A DNA stretch of 64,000 nucleotides from the NCBI RefSeq assembly GCF_001638985.1, contig NW_017265157.1, forward strand, positions 62,001 through 126,000. Reading direction: 5' to 3'. The notes beneath the pieces are model-generated. The model did no database searches, had not been told where the DNA came from, and worked only from the letters and a program-made list of their open reading frames with translations. Shown in pieces: positions 9,914-21,525 of the stretch. The DNA comes from Phycomyces blakesleeanus NRRL 1555(-) (Eukaryota; Mucoromycota; Mucoromycetes; Mucorales; Phycomycetaceae). Position 1 is the stretch's first letter. Each line of letters starts with the position of its first letter. A program made the translations under genes and the position numbers.

Positions 9914-12900
9914 ATGGCACCAACCCGTAAATCAAACAAAACAAAAGAATGCAAATGTTCTGTTTGCAAGACAAGATTTGGAGGATCAGATACAGTGTCT
10001 GTACAGACATTTAATTTTCATAAAAGAAGAGACGATGCTGGAATGAACATCTTTCGTAATAGATGTAGGGAATTTTCTTTTATGTTTTAATTATATTTAT
10101 ATTTATATTTTCGATTTAATAACATATGTAATGTAGTGATTATTAAGAGATCAGTCGAAACTACTGTAAGCTATGTTCCTGAAGTTATCAACAATGATGA
10201 ACAGAACTCGGTGGCCATAGACAATGATTATGATATGGATTATGACTTTGATGGTAAAAATATATATTTTTATTTTTATTTTTATTTGCTCTAACTTCTT
10301 TTATGGTTCCAGTAGAAATGGACACCAGTATAGAAGTAGACATGGAGACACAAGAGCCTATTCGAGTCTTACCTCTCTCAGAATCCAATGCTGTCTTTGG
10401 TTATGAGAATGAAGAGTTTAACTCTGATCTTGATTCTGACGGTTGCGAAGACGATTCCATTGAGGATGACATGCTTGATAGTGAAGGTTTGCACACTTTC
10501 ATAATGGATATTAGGTTCTGCTGTATAAAATAATAGAAATTAATTTTTTTTAAAAAAGACAACTTTCCTGAATTCAACTCAGAATTGAGTTTCATCCATC
10601 GTTTTATCGTACAGGTCCTTGCACTATTTGTATCCTTGTACGTCGTCGATGAAGGCGCCATTCTTCTCATTGCCATCATGAACAAAATACTTGAGCTTTT
10701 CAGAGATCCATTCCGTCTCCCAGTTAGCATCCCTGGTCTCAAAAGCATGGCAGGATTCAATACCTTTACAGACGGTATAAAGAAATATGTTTCTTGTAGC
10801 AAATGTCACAGCATATATGAGAACAATGAATCAACACCCCGCTTCTGTATCTTTGATAAATTTGGGAATAACTCAATGTGCGGTAATAGTTTGTTCAAGT
10901 CGGGAAATCAGTCGTCCATTCCAAAAAGAACATATGTGTATCACTCTGTTCAGAATTCGATCAAAGCTCTCTTTTCTCGGCCTGATTTTGAAACCCAAAT
11001 CGACTCGTGGAACCATAGCCCGAAGGCTGAGAATACTATGTTCGATGTGTACGATGGCTTGATGTGGAAGGATTTGAAAGACACCAATGGAATTCCCTTT
11101 GTTCATGGCAACCACTCACTGATGTTGACCTTAAACATTGACTGGTTCCAGCCATTCGACGGTGTGACATATTCGTGTGGTGCAATTTACCTGGCTGTAA
11201 ACAATCTTCCTCGAAGTGTAAGATTCAAGAAAGAAAATATCATTCTCATTGGGTTAATGCCAGGTCCGAAAGAAGCAAAAACATCCAAGATAAATTCGTA
11301 CCTCAGACCTCTGGTTGACGAATTAGAAAAGTTGTACAAGGGAGTCAGAGTCCAGACATATCAATGCCCAAATGGTACCACCATCCGCGCTGCTCTGTTT
11401 ATGGTTGCCTGCGACATCCCTGCTGCCCGAAAAGTGTGTGGATTCACGTCCCATACCAGTACAAACACATGCCACAAATGTAATCGCCAATTCTCCCGAT
11501 TAGCTGGAACGAGCTCTGTCGATTATTCTGGATTTGATTTCTCAAAGTGGCTCCGCACTAAGAATGATAATTGTAAGGATGCTGAGGTCTGGAGGAATGC
11601 AACCACTGAAGCTGAGAGACATCGTCTTGAAGTTGAAAATGGTGTTCGCTGGTCCGAACTGCATCGTCTCCAGTACTTTGACGTTGTCCGCTGCACGATC
11701 ATTGATCCAATGCACAATCTCTTCTTAGGCACAGCCAAGAGGATGATGGAGAAATGGGTTGCAGATGGTCTAATTGACAATAAAAAACTCGTTGCCATGC
11801 AGAAAATCGTTGAAAACATGACATTGCTGCCTGATTACACCATGCTAAGATCAAAGATTTCAAAGGGATTTCCCTTTATGAAGGCAGACGAGTGGAAATC
11901 GTGGTGTCTGGTATACTCTCCAGTGGTTCTACAAGGCGTACTACCAAAGCAAAAGTTTGAGAATTGGATGTTTTTTGTGAATGCCTGCCGTTTCCTTACC
12001 AAGCCAAATGTTTCCGAAGATGATGTACAGTCAGCACACATAGCACTTGAGAAGTTCGGTAAAGGTTGTGAAAGGCTGTATAGCAAGGATCTGTTATCTC
12101 CAAACATGCATCTCCATCTTCATCTTCGCGACACAATCAAGGACTTTGGGCCTGTTTATGGGTACTGGCTCTTTAGTTTTGAGCGATACAACAGCGTCCT
12201 AAAGAATATCAATACCAACAGAAGGAGCGGCTTTGAAATGACATACATGAAAACATTCATTGAAGATACCCGTAAAGGCGATTTTGTTCGCAATTTCTTG
12301 AAGACATCTGGTCCATTCAATTTCTCCGGCATCTTCGATAAATTGGTAACTGGTTATAGTCCTGCTGATTCTACAACTAGCACCGCCTTGTACAATTGGT
12401 TCTCTCTACCAGACTTTCTTGATGCTGCCGAAAATCCGAACTTGTCAATTCGTGGTAACGAGCCTTTGCCGCCATCAGCGCTGCCCTTGCAAAAAAAAGC
12501 GTATGAGATGATGCCAAGACAGGAGTATGATTGTTTGGTAGGATATTACCAAGCTGTTTACAACGATCCCACCATCTTCAGTTGCAAAGACGTGATTCAA
12601 GATACAGCTTTCGTCAATGACTGGATCGAAATGCTCAAATCCGTCAACCTCCTTGGACAGACATTCAAGGGAAGTAGAGGTACGAATGGAAGAGGATCAT
12701 ATATATAAGCAATGTTCATAGAAGGTCGAAATGGAGCAAAGTATGCGTATGTCAGAGAGATTCAGTACCTATTTGTTCACTCATTTAGTCCACTTGTTTC
12801 TACTCCACATCACAGAACACCCCAAAGTAGCCAACATACATTTGCTTATGTAAAATGGTACAAGGCTTCCAAGGAGACAAGTAGAAAAATTGCAGGCGTA

Positions 12901-13053
12901 GAAATATGGGATGTCGCGTTTTCTTTGCCTGACTTTCAAAGCATCTTGCCAGTGCACCGAATTCTCCTTCCTGTTGCAATTGTTGACCATACAACATTAC
13001 GAAATATCAGCAAAAAACTTATTGTTCCTTTGCCTAGAAAACTTTACTTTTAA
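9914..13053 (+). pseudogene. Tnp2-type transposase of element B, single nonsense codon
   Basis: Exons 9914-10055, 10137-10253, 10313-10486 and 10559-13053 join in frame (phase-1 introns). Exon 1 carries a CKCSVCK zinc-like motif and exon 3 is acidic. The core has LNIDWFQPFDG, LIGLMPGPKEA, a CHKCNRQF motif, IIDPMHNLFLGT and YWLFSFERYNSVL, so all expected acidic catalytic residues are kept. The frame is interrupted only by TAA at 12706-12708. The homologous codon in element D is CAA or CAG (GSYIQAYF), so a C-to-T change is likely. The frame then stays open for 114 codons to 13053. A truncated protein of about 860 residues could still contain the whole catalytic core. Confidence 0.88.
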
Positions 13054-13144
13054 AATATATAATTATCCCTTCTTTTCTTTTTAATAATATTATTCAATTT
13101 TTTTAATATGACAGTGAAAAAAAAAGAGAGCAAATTGTTTGTTT

Positions 13145-14425
13145 TTATTGGTTTTGAATTGCCCAGACAGGAAGGATCGCGGTCAGGTGACCGGGGACAG
13201 GAGTGACCGCAATGGTTTTTAGGTATCTGGGCATTCTTTGCTTTGATTGTGGTGTTGCAATCTTCTTGTCATTCTCTGATGCCAAGAAATCAATGAACTG
13301 AATAAGCCTATTCAGCTATGTATAATTAGTTAGTTTATTTCTGTACAGTCATCTTTTTATAGAAATATATTATAGTGTACACCTTTAAAAAAAATTACCT
13401 CAGCACTTCTCCAACTAGGACGAGCAACCTGCAAAACCCGCACACGGATTATAGGAGTGACGTCCTCATCTTCCGATTCACCATCAGACATCACACTCTT
13501 CTCGAGGAGATGCAAGTATGCTATCTCATCAGGGTTACCTGGCTTGTATCCCATCTTAGTGTCAATTGCTAGCCAATTGTTAATGTAGGTATCAACACAA
13601 CGCAAGTGAATCTAGATATATTTTAAAATGATTAGAACAGAATGCAAAATATTTAATTTCTTTTTTTTGTTTGTAATTTTACCTCAATGCGACGGCTGTT
13701 GATACGATTATTGCGCCTTTTGGAAGACGCTTGCTTGGGGGTTGCGTTGACAGCACGAAAACATGTCTTGTAATTGTTTTTTATTTTCTGCACTATCATA
13801 TCCTCCCAGAACCCAGCTGTGCGAGGCTGGGCAACGATATACTGTCGGAGGTAATTAATCACCTCAACATTGTCAGGATGATCGATCCTCTCATCCGTGT
13901 TCCATCACCTGCGGCTTTCGTTTTCAGCAACAAGCTCAGAATCATTCGAACGGAAGTTTCTTGCCCACATTCTCCCATTGATGAGATTCTATATGATTAT
14001 TATTATTATTATTTAGGTAGTGTGTTAAAGCATGAAGTCAGAAAAAATCATACCAGAACAATTGCATGCATTTCGCCTTTGGTGTGTCTATTTGTAGACA
14101 CATTGGCGGCAGTTACTCCCTGAGTTACAGAAGATGCAACAAGAGCTTGCTGGGCAATGGCTTGGTTGTGAGCATCGACCAGAAAACGAATTCCAGTGTT
14201 GGCTTCGACAGTACGATTGTACATCATGTTGATGGCTGCCATAACCTGCGTTAGGGACTCGACAGTCATTCCAGGAGCCTCTGCCCCACTTGGACCAGCT
14301 GCAAGTGGCGATACTCTTGGAGCAATCTCACGTTGCTCAATCCGGCCGGCAGCAACACGGCTAAGTGTTCCTTGGGCATTCTGTTTGCCTTTGCGTCCTG
14401 ATTTTCTAGTGGCATTGGAAGGCAT
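13145..14425 (-). pseudogene. Second (accessory) gene of element B
   Basis: Minus-strand exons are 14054-14425, 13683-13988, 13399-13611 and 13145-13315. Exon lengths are multiples of three and borders are GT/AG. Residues 1-25 are basic (MPSNATRKSGRKGK). The second exon has WARNFRSNDSELVAENES and a Tyr/Lys-rich region ending in a basic tail, the third has an acidic MSDGESEDED stretch and PSWRSAEV, and the last ends PVWAIQNQ. A TGA near 13900, probably a former CGA or AAG codon, interrupts exon 2. The gene converges on the transposase, 92 bp apart. It has no recognisable enzyme motif. The repeated presence in four elements indicates a transposition function, perhaps DNA binding. Confidence 0.75.
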
Positions 14426-14911
14426 GCTACAGATATTTACATATTTTTTAAAAAATAAATAAATATAAATAAATAAAGCATATATAGAAGAATATTATGA
14501 AATATTATTTTAATTATACAAACATACATGGTAAAGCACAGTAATAGTATGTGAGGTTTCTAATAAAATGTGAGGGAGGATATAATAATCTGGCAAATAG
14601 AAGTAGTATTTATATGTCCCAATACTTCTTGGGTGTACAGCAACAAAAGAAAAAATTATAGGGACACACGTTTTAAATTATAATAGACCCTAATAAATTC
14701 TGAGAACAGAATGAGCTTATTCACTACTCTTACAATTTGTTTTTTTATTTTTCTTTTTTTTTTATTTTCTTTTTTTTTGTTCTCTCTCTTTCTCTTATAC
14801 TGTTTACTTTTGCTTCTTTTTCTACACTATGGTAAATACTTAATATTTTCTTTTTACTTTATTTTACATGATTATTAACACTAAAAAACTTCTATCGTCT
14901 TTATTATGTAG

Positions 14912-15368
14912 GGCATCCTGCACGAGTTAATATAACACACTGGCTTACAAAGGTGAATAAGAAAGCAAACAACTTTTATTGCGCGATGCTAATCATCAGC
15001 TTATTAATCTTTAGATGCAAAACGATGATGATGACAACCATCAAAAGCTAATGATGGAAATAAACATGGTAAGCTTTAATAGAATATCTTCTAATCACTT
15101 ATATTAACGTTATACTTTCTTCATTATCATTTTGAATTTATTAGATTTTCTCTATCTCTCTTTTGCACGCACGCATTAAAAGGATGCCAAAGAATCACTT
15201 TTTCTGGTAAGCAAGACTTTATAATTATTATTCTCTCATACTAATCATATTTTTTTCCCTTTCTATCAGGAATACTTGGAGTACACCAACAATTATATAA
15301 ATGCTATCCGTAGCAATATGATCCTCTATTTCCAAAGAATAAATCTGGTCTGTACACACATGTTTTGA
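14912..15368 (+). CDS. Candidate micro-exon third gene of element B (partial model)
   Basis: The exons 14912-14952, 15015-15068, 15183-15206 and 15270-15368 have AG/GT borders, keep one frame and end at TGA. They would encode HPARVNITHWLTK, MQNDDDDNHQKLMMEINM, DAKESLFL and EYLEYTNNYINAIRSNM... The first exon was not found; it should end in phase 1. Element A has a comparable set at 17399-17703 with a Trp in the same place, and a rearranged copy lies in 36330-37536. It is divergent from the second gene. Function unknown; a short helical protein is suggested. Confidence 0.4.
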
Positions 15369-16064
15369 AAATGACAAAATCGATTTTGGTCATCCCAAGA
15401 TTCTGCCCCTTCCCTTAATATTCAAAGAGGTATTGCAGTATTCCCATTTATTTATCCCGAAAGGTAAGAGATATTATTAATGATCAAAGTAGAATCGCAG
15501 TACCTAAAATCAAGAACCCAAAACCGAGAATGCAAAACAAAGACCCAATGTCAAATGTCTGGATCAAATGCCCAGACCAAATGCCAACTATCCAAGGCCG
15601 ATTATTAGAGAACCTATTTTGAGATTTTTTTAATAAAATAAAATAAAAACCCATTTGTAAACTATTTCCCGTGAACTATTTTTAAATAAAAGTACAAGAA
15701 GTATATTTTTTGATCAATCAAATAATGAAATTCAAATTGTAAATGGAGTATCCGTCCAATAAGATTGATACTTGCCAGAAGATAGTTGAGCTATCATCAG
15801 AAGATTGTTGAAATATACACCTTCTTGAATGAGTCCGAAACAAGAATAAATAGGCAATACACAAAATAAATGTAACGTTTTACTAGAAAAAAAAACTCGG
15901 AATTCAATTAAGGTTTCGGATATAATGAGATATAACAGAACTCTATGACCGCGCACAGACCCATTCTATCCATAGAATCTAGGTGTTTAATATTTAGTAG
16001 CTAGTTTTCCTATCATTCTGAGAATTGTTGTATAATATTCGGAATGTATTTCAAAAATCACACA

Positions 16065-16112
16065 GAATTTTACATCCTATCACGTATGGGAATCGGGCAT
16101 TTTTTTGCAGTG
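16065..16112 (-). repeat. Right terminal inverted repeat of element B
   Basis: Inverted copy of 9654-9701, ending ...GGGCATTTTTTTGCAGTG and followed by the CAC target duplication at 16113-16115. Confidence 0.92.
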
Positions 16113-17398
16113 CACATGAGATTACGAATATGGGTCTGATAGAATATATGAGAAAATACATTGATAAAATTTTGCACATGTTGATACTCACATAAACATC
16201 ATTAGAGGCCTTCTTGCTAAACTCAGACGGGGCGTTGAAGGCAGGCTGAGAAACATTAGCCATTGTATTGGTAGGGGAAACGAGGGGGGCCCTGCTTAAA
16301 CTGTCAATAGCAGTGATTATCTCAGTGCTGCTGGTGGCAAGAACACCAATTCTGCTATTCATGTTTAGCAATGTATCTTCAACAGTGCCGATTTGTTCTT
16401 GTACAATCGACATGTCAGCTGCCATGTTGGTTCCCATGGCTGTCATATTAGTTTTCAAAGTAGAAAGAATTTCCATCAATTGTTCGTTTGTAATCTCAAC
16501 GGGACGAAGAGCAAGTTGACGTCTTTGAATAGCCATTGTCTACAGAATATAATAAAAGGTAAAAATGTAACTGTTAATTTTAGATTACATTGTTATTGAT
16601 GCTATTATACAATTGAATTGAATTGAATTAAAAATAAATTATATCAAATTTACATACTTAAATTATTTGAAATAAAATGGGTTGATGTGTGTGTGTTTGA
16701 GTATGAGTGCAATAAGTAGCAAGAAAGGAGGAGAAAGAGTAAACAAATTGTATAAAACGTATGGTTTATATAGATATTCAGCATATCTTTGATATATAAG
16801 TCTCTATTAATACTTCTTGTAATCACTGAGATGCAAATCGGCTTTCATACTGCTTTAGAACCCAATTGATCAAACCAGTCTAGTCTTTTGTTTCAAACGC
16901 ACTTTTCTTTTTTCTTTTTTTTTCTTTTTTTGTTGTTGTTCCTGTTTCTCTTTTTTTTTTGCTCTTTATATTTGCTATTGGTCTTTTCTTTGTTTCTCTA
17001 TCTCTGCAACTTCTATTATATTTGCGAACTATTTGTGTAAGACATGTTCTTTCTAAAAAGTCTTCTTTATAGAAAATAAAAGAATTTATTTATTCTGTTG
17101 CCATAGACACACTCTTCGTCGCTGTCTCCACCCATTTTTTTATTTTTTTATTAGACTTTTTTTTTAATCTACTTTTTTAAAGTACTTTTTTTTATATAAC
17201 TAAAAAGAATTAGTTGTTTCAGTTGCCATAGACACTCGCCCTCTCTTTTATTTTTACTTCTTTCTTTCTCTTTTACTCTTATACTTGCACATGTTCCTGG
17301 TAAGGCGCTTTTTTTCTTTATTTTTCTTTATTAGTAATTTCTTCAAATATAGCTGAGTAATAACAAGCATTTCTGCTACCATAGTCACTCGCGTATAG

Positions 17399-17703
17399 TT
17401 TCCTTCTGATGCATCCTCTTCACAATGGCCATCCGGATTAGCCAAGGTTAGTAAATATACTTCATACCATCATCTCATAAAAGTATCCTGATTTTTTCCT
17501 TTCTTTTTTATAGGACATATCACCCAAAATATTTTCTACAGCTAAACACAACCACCAACACGGTAATATTTTTATCTATTTATTTATTATATTTCTCTTT
17601 AATATTAATCAAACTGAATCCAATTTCTACTATAGATGAACAATCCTCTCCAAAACATGCTATGGATCAAAAGCTTCTATCTCATGCTGCTGTCATTGAC
17701 ATG
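17399..17703 (+). CDS. Candidate micro-exon third gene of element A (partial model)
   Basis: Exons 17399-17446, 17514-17562 and 17636-17703 keep one open frame through GT/AG introns (phases 0, then 1) and would encode FPSDASSSQWPSGLAK, DISPKIFSTAKHNHQH and DEQSSPKHAMDQKLLSH... Both ends of the gene are missing from the model. The position matches the candidate in element B: beyond the second gene and divergent from it. Function unknown. Confidence 0.35.
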
Positions 17704-18701
17704 GTAAGACTTTTTTTGTTCTTTTACTATCCTTATATGTATCATTATATTACTTATACTGTTTATTAATAAAAAAAACTACCAGATACTATATCGACTT
17801 TTGATAAGTATTATCTATATCTACAAATAAATCCGTTTGCTTTGGGTATGTAAATTAATAATTATATCGCCCAATTCACAAAAATTAATTTTTTCCAATC
17901 ATTTTCATAGTCAAAGGAATCAAAATTCCGTAGCTTTACTTGTAATATTTTATTGTTTGAACTTTGTACTGGATAATTCCAATGTAAGTATTAATGGTTT
18001 ATAAGAATTGAAATATCCAACACACACGCACACCCATCACTAACGATTTATCTATTCTCAAAGAGTACTGCTCGTACCCCAAAAAAAAACGTATTGAGCA
18101 GCTCATTTTCTTTAGGTATTTTTTTTTTGTAGAAAATTTTTCATCCCAAATATAACAAACCGACCGAGCAAGAAGTAGCTAGAGATATAGAATAGTATTA
18201 TTAGATCTGAAACCTAGAAACATTCTATTCTTTCCAATAAAAATAAAAGTGTAAACCATTATCAGCCTAATAAGAACAGGAAACCAAATAAATAAAGAAC
18301 ATATTACTGGTCCATAATTTTAAAGACGCCTTTTTTTGCTTCTGATGACCAAACTTCTTAACAATAAACTAGCTTAAAGGTCACCTTTACGCTACTTTTA
18401 ATCTTCATAATATGTCGGTGCCTGACCTTTATGGTTCCATATAAAGAATATCAAAATAGATACGCAGTTTTAAAAAACTTTCTTTTTATATATCAAGTCA
18501 GATAAGTATATCTAAAGTGCTAACAAACCTTACCTGCAGCACCCCCCACCCACAATTCCGCTAGTTGACTCTAGTCATTCCACTATCTGTGAAGGTCACC
18601 TTCAGCACAAGTGGAAAAAAAAATCAACTAATTTAAATATGAAAATTACACTACACTATACCCCATATTTAAACTACCTTATTTTTTTAATTTTTCCAGT
18701 G
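17704..18701. other. AT-rich right subterminal part of element A
   Basis: No convincing exon can be assigned here. The stretch is AT-rich with scattered palindromes such as AAGGTCACCTT (near 18377 and 18594). It ends in the right terminus AATTTTTCCAGTG of element A. Confidence 0.5.
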
Positions 18702-18724
18702 CATCTGTCATCCTCCCCTTCCCC

Positions 18725-19198
18725 ATGTCCTCCAATGAGGAAGCTGATGTTGAGAGTGTTTTCTCTCTTGACACATTCAACATGTTTGACGATGAGGAAG
18801 TCCTCATGAATGGCAGACAGGAGATTGGCAAGTCGAGCAGCTCTGCTCAAAGGAGACCGTTTTCTGCAACCTCTCATACTGCATAAAACCGTCCTTGGAA
18901 GAAGGTCTGCAAGACCATCAATGCTGGCATTGTGAACATAGTCCGCATGGTGAAAGAAATGCAAAGGGAGAATATTCAGCAGTTCCGGCAGAACCTTGCT
19001 GCTGAAGAGGTCTTCTGGAAGACGGAGCTAGTGCTTGAGGAGAAAATAGTGGCTGTGAAGGAGATGAGAGCTCTCACTGAGAGAATCAGAGCAGACAGTG
19101 AGAGGGCCCAACGTCAGGCAGCCCTTGTCCAGGCATGGTCTGCTGCTGGGTTCTCAAAGGAAGAGATTGTCAAGCAGTTGAAGCAAAACCCAAAATAA
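18725..19198 (+). pseudogene. PIF/Harbinger gene 1 remnant (charged helical protein), one in-frame stop
   Basis: The frame starts MSSNEEADVESVF and is acidic and Ser-rich. It meets one TAA (about 18883), then continues NRPWKKVCKTINAGIV... and a long charged helix (MQRENIQQFRQNLAAEE...) to a stop at 19198. Its location beside, and converging with, a Harbinger nuclease gene fits the second protein of Harbinger elements, which usually bears a Myb/SANT region. That domain is not seen here. The 5' part is separated by the insertion of element A; upstream sequence at about 5331 may hold the original start. Both points are inferences. Confidence 0.55.
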
Positions 19199-19250
19199 AA
19201 TATATTTAAAAAAGTATATTTTAAAAGTTTAAGAGTGTATTCAAAAGTGT

Positions 19251-19691
19251 TTATTGAATAATTATTTGCTTTATTCTTTCTCTTTTGTTTTTGCCTAACT
19301 CTGATGATGTTCTTGACTCTAATCTTTCATTGTTTCTAGATGTAGCAGTGTTTCTGACACTGTCTTCTACAAAGGTGTCATCACCACAGTCCAACAACAA
19401 GTTGTGTAAAACACAACAGCATCTTATCCAGTATTCAATTTTCTCAATGTTGTATTTGTCATAGACACTTGTATGGAGACCTTTCAGCAATTCAAATCTT
19501 GACTTGAGAATACCAATGCAATGCTCGGTTTGGACATATAAGTTGGCATGCAGTTGATTAAAAAGTACATTGTTGGCTGAGAGTGTACCATTGGGGGGCT
19601 TTTTGTACCCAGAAACTATTTCTATTAATGGTGTATAGACCAAATCTCCTAGCAAGTACTGATCATTAGAGAAGTGAGCTTCTGGAGACAA
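19251..19691 (-). pseudogene. PIF/Harbinger (HARBI1-like, DDE_Tnp_4) transposase, 5'-truncated
   Basis: The 146-residue fragment matches the C-terminal half of Harbinger nucleases: YLLGDLVYTPLIEIVSGYKKP, then FNQLHANLYVQTEHCIGILKSRF with the catalytic Glu, and YWIRCCCVLHNLLLD. The N-terminal half with the two catalytic Asp residues is missing because an LTR-like block begins at 19715. A basic tail follows. It converges with the gene 1 remnant at 18725-19198, spaced 52 bp. The family is clear; the gene is dead. Confidence 0.85.
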
Positions 19692-19714
19692 AGCAAGTTA
19701 ACTGCTGGTGTAGA

Positions 19715-20135
19715 TGTGGTGATCCAGACACTTGGTTGTTGGATTTATTACATCTAAGAACATATTCCTATTATTATAGTAAAGTAGCTATCATTACAAG
19801 AACAAATGAATAATTTATTTATTTTACTTATAGTAAATCAATAAGACCAATAATTAATTACAGTAAGTACTGTAATTATGACAGCTCAGTAAACACTGAG
19901 TTAATATGATGACACTGCAATAAGATTAAATTATAAACATAGCAGTACCAGCTCTCTAATATCTAAATGAACTCAGACTTAAGAAATTAAGATGTGACGG
20001 ACAAAGCAGATCGTGTTTTGATATAAAAAGGACAACTTTGTATTCTTTAATAAAGACAATCTATATACAGTCTCAAAGTATTCTTATATAAGTCTCAATC
20101 TTTTTACTGTTGATTTTATTCTATAAAACTTCACA
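19715..20135 (+). mobile_element. LTR-like block related to the LTR at 62063
   Basis: It begins TGTGGTGATCCAGACAC exactly like the LTR at 62063-62604. The match continues at intervals through GTAGCTATCAT, CAGATCGTGTTTT, a TATA-like ATATAAAAAGGACA and AAGACAATCTATATACAGTCT. It is shorter (about 421 bp) and diverged. The right border is approximate and no target duplication was found, so it may be a truncated LTR rather than a clean solo LTR. Confidence 0.65.
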
Positions 20136-20136
20136 A

Positions 20137-20673
20137 GTGCATAAGAAAAGTAAGAAAAATAAAAGAGGGAGAAACTAATTTTAGGAAAGAATAAAGGGAA
20201 GGGAAATTTGTCTTCAGAAAATTGGAGAAGAATAAAAATAAAAATAATGACAAGTCAAATTTTTAGAATAAGAAATAAAAAGAATATAAATAAAATTAAA
20301 ATTAAAATTAAAATATAAAATTATAATTGGAGGTTTGAGACTTTGTAACTGATTAAAAAGGTTGAAATCGATTGAAAAGGGGACTAGTACTGTGGCTAAT
20401 AAAAGCCACGACGCATTATGTCACAAATGACACATGGTGTGGTGACGTTGTTGGCCTCAGTCCAAAAAAAAACAAATTCTACCAAGTTCAGACCTTCTTT
20501 TGAAAGCCCCTTTTAATTTTACTTCAAAATTTTAATTTTAATTTTAATTTCTTTCTTCCACTTTCACAAAATTGTCTTTTTTTAAAAACCAATTTTTCTG
20601 AAAATTAAAATCTTTCTCCTTTATTTTTCCCAAAATTGTTTTCTCCCTTTTCTTTTTATTTTATTCCTGCACA
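20137..20673. repeat. Fold-back element: long imperfect inverted repeat with structured loop
   Basis: A purine-rich left arm (20137-about 20365) and a pyrimidine-rich right arm (about 20475-20673) are imperfect reverse complements. Examples are AAGAGGGAGAAAC against GGGAGAAAAC, and repeated AAAATT units at 20290-20315 against AATTTT units at 20525-20550. The roughly 100-bp centre contains two further hairpins, GTGGCT...AGCCAC and TGTCA...TGACA. No coding frame is present. It resembles a non-autonomous fold-back or MITE; the parent element is not known. Confidence 0.65.
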
Positions 20674-21525
20674 CTAAATGTGACGCTTCCTCTCAAACAC
20701 TACTTTACCAAAATTGTTACTGAATAGTTTTTTTCTTTTATTTATAACATACTTCCTTCCAATATTTTCTTTTTCTTGTAGTTATATATTATAATTTCAT
20801 CTATTTCTTCTTTCATGACAAAATATTTATATAGTTATTTTTCTTTATATTTTTATTTACGATTATCTCACTGAGTTTTATCTAGCCTATTTTTGCCATA
20901 TATTTTATTCATAAAGTAGTATAAATATCACTTTAAAATCAATCAATAAATAACTGTCAAATTTTTCTGATACAAGTTTTCTTCAAAGATACTGTCTATT
21001 ATCTCTGATCTCTCTTGTCAAATTTCTTCCATTTTATTTATTTTATTATTTTGTCCCAATTTCCCCTTTATTTATCTCTTATTATTAAGGGGTGAGGATT
21101 TCTAAAGATTTCTCTAGACGTTCATTTTTAATGACCGACGCTGGAATAACGGCCAATATCTTAGGTTCCCACCCAAAATAATTATTTCTTTTCAATGAAG
21201 GTCACCACGATTATTTTTTTTCCATAAGTTATATGCAGCCTAATAAAACTTTATTAAAAATTCGGTTTTTTTACACACATCTAAAAAATTATCATTATAT
21301 TTTTATATATGTTCTTTAACATATTGATGAAGAAGCAGGTTTCTTTTATTAAGTACTTGTCTTGTTTCTCATATATAAGTGCAGCAATATCTTAATGTCG
21401 GAATTTCTCTTAGTCACCTATTACTAAGCATAATAAATTACATGAATTTTCTGGCGACATTAATATAAGTAGCATGTAAAAGTGCTATCTTTTCATCTTC
21501 CCAGATCTTTTAATATCTACTCAAA
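20674..21525. other. AT-rich stretch without a gene
   Basis: No coding region, RNA gene or repeat that I can support is present. It probably includes the 5' flank and promoter of the Crypton recombinase gene. Confidence 0.5.

Larger units (their letters stand above)
9654..16112 (+). mobile_element. CACTA-type (Tnp2) transposon B, complete with TIRs and 3-bp TSD
   Basis: The 6459-bp element has terminal inverted repeats of about 48 bp starting CACTGCAAAAAAATGCCC and is flanked by CAC on both sides (9651-9653 and 16113-16115). It is inserted into an exon of the second gene of element A. It contains a transposase gene with one stop (9914-13053, plus), a second gene with one stop (13145-14425, minus) and micro-exons of a third gene (14912-15368, plus). 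A 1.2-kb end fragment of the same family lies at 36330-37536. Confidence 0.92.
8856..16536 (-). pseudogene. Second gene of element A, split by insertion of element B
   Basis: The exons on the minus strand are 16192-16536, 16113-16135 joined to 9368-9653 across element B, 9092-9277 and 8856-9017. All borders are GT/AG and the frame is kept once B is removed. Exon 1 (115 residues) looks helical or coiled coil. The later exons hold WDPKLKTRNQADILANE, an Arg/Lys-rich region, an acidic stretch and the motif PGWRSDEV, and the protein ends WALRDGY. Homologues exist in B, C and D in the same convergent position. The function is unknown; by analogy with the two-protein CACTA elements of plants it could bind subterminal DNA. 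It stops 140 bp from the transposase stop. Confidence 0.75.
5360..18701 (+). mobile_element. CACTA-type (Tnp2) transposon A, with element B nested inside
   Basis: The ends are CACTGGAAAAAT...AAAAAAATA at 5360 and its imperfect inverted copy ending at 18701. Without element B and its duplication the length is about 6.9 kb, similar to B and C. It carries a spliced Tnp2-type transposase (5601-8716, plus), a convergent second gene (minus, 8856-16536, split by B) and micro-exons of a possible third gene (17399-17703, plus). No clear 2-3 bp target duplication is visible (GAA versus CAT), so the exact ends are less certain than for B. Confidence 0.8.
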
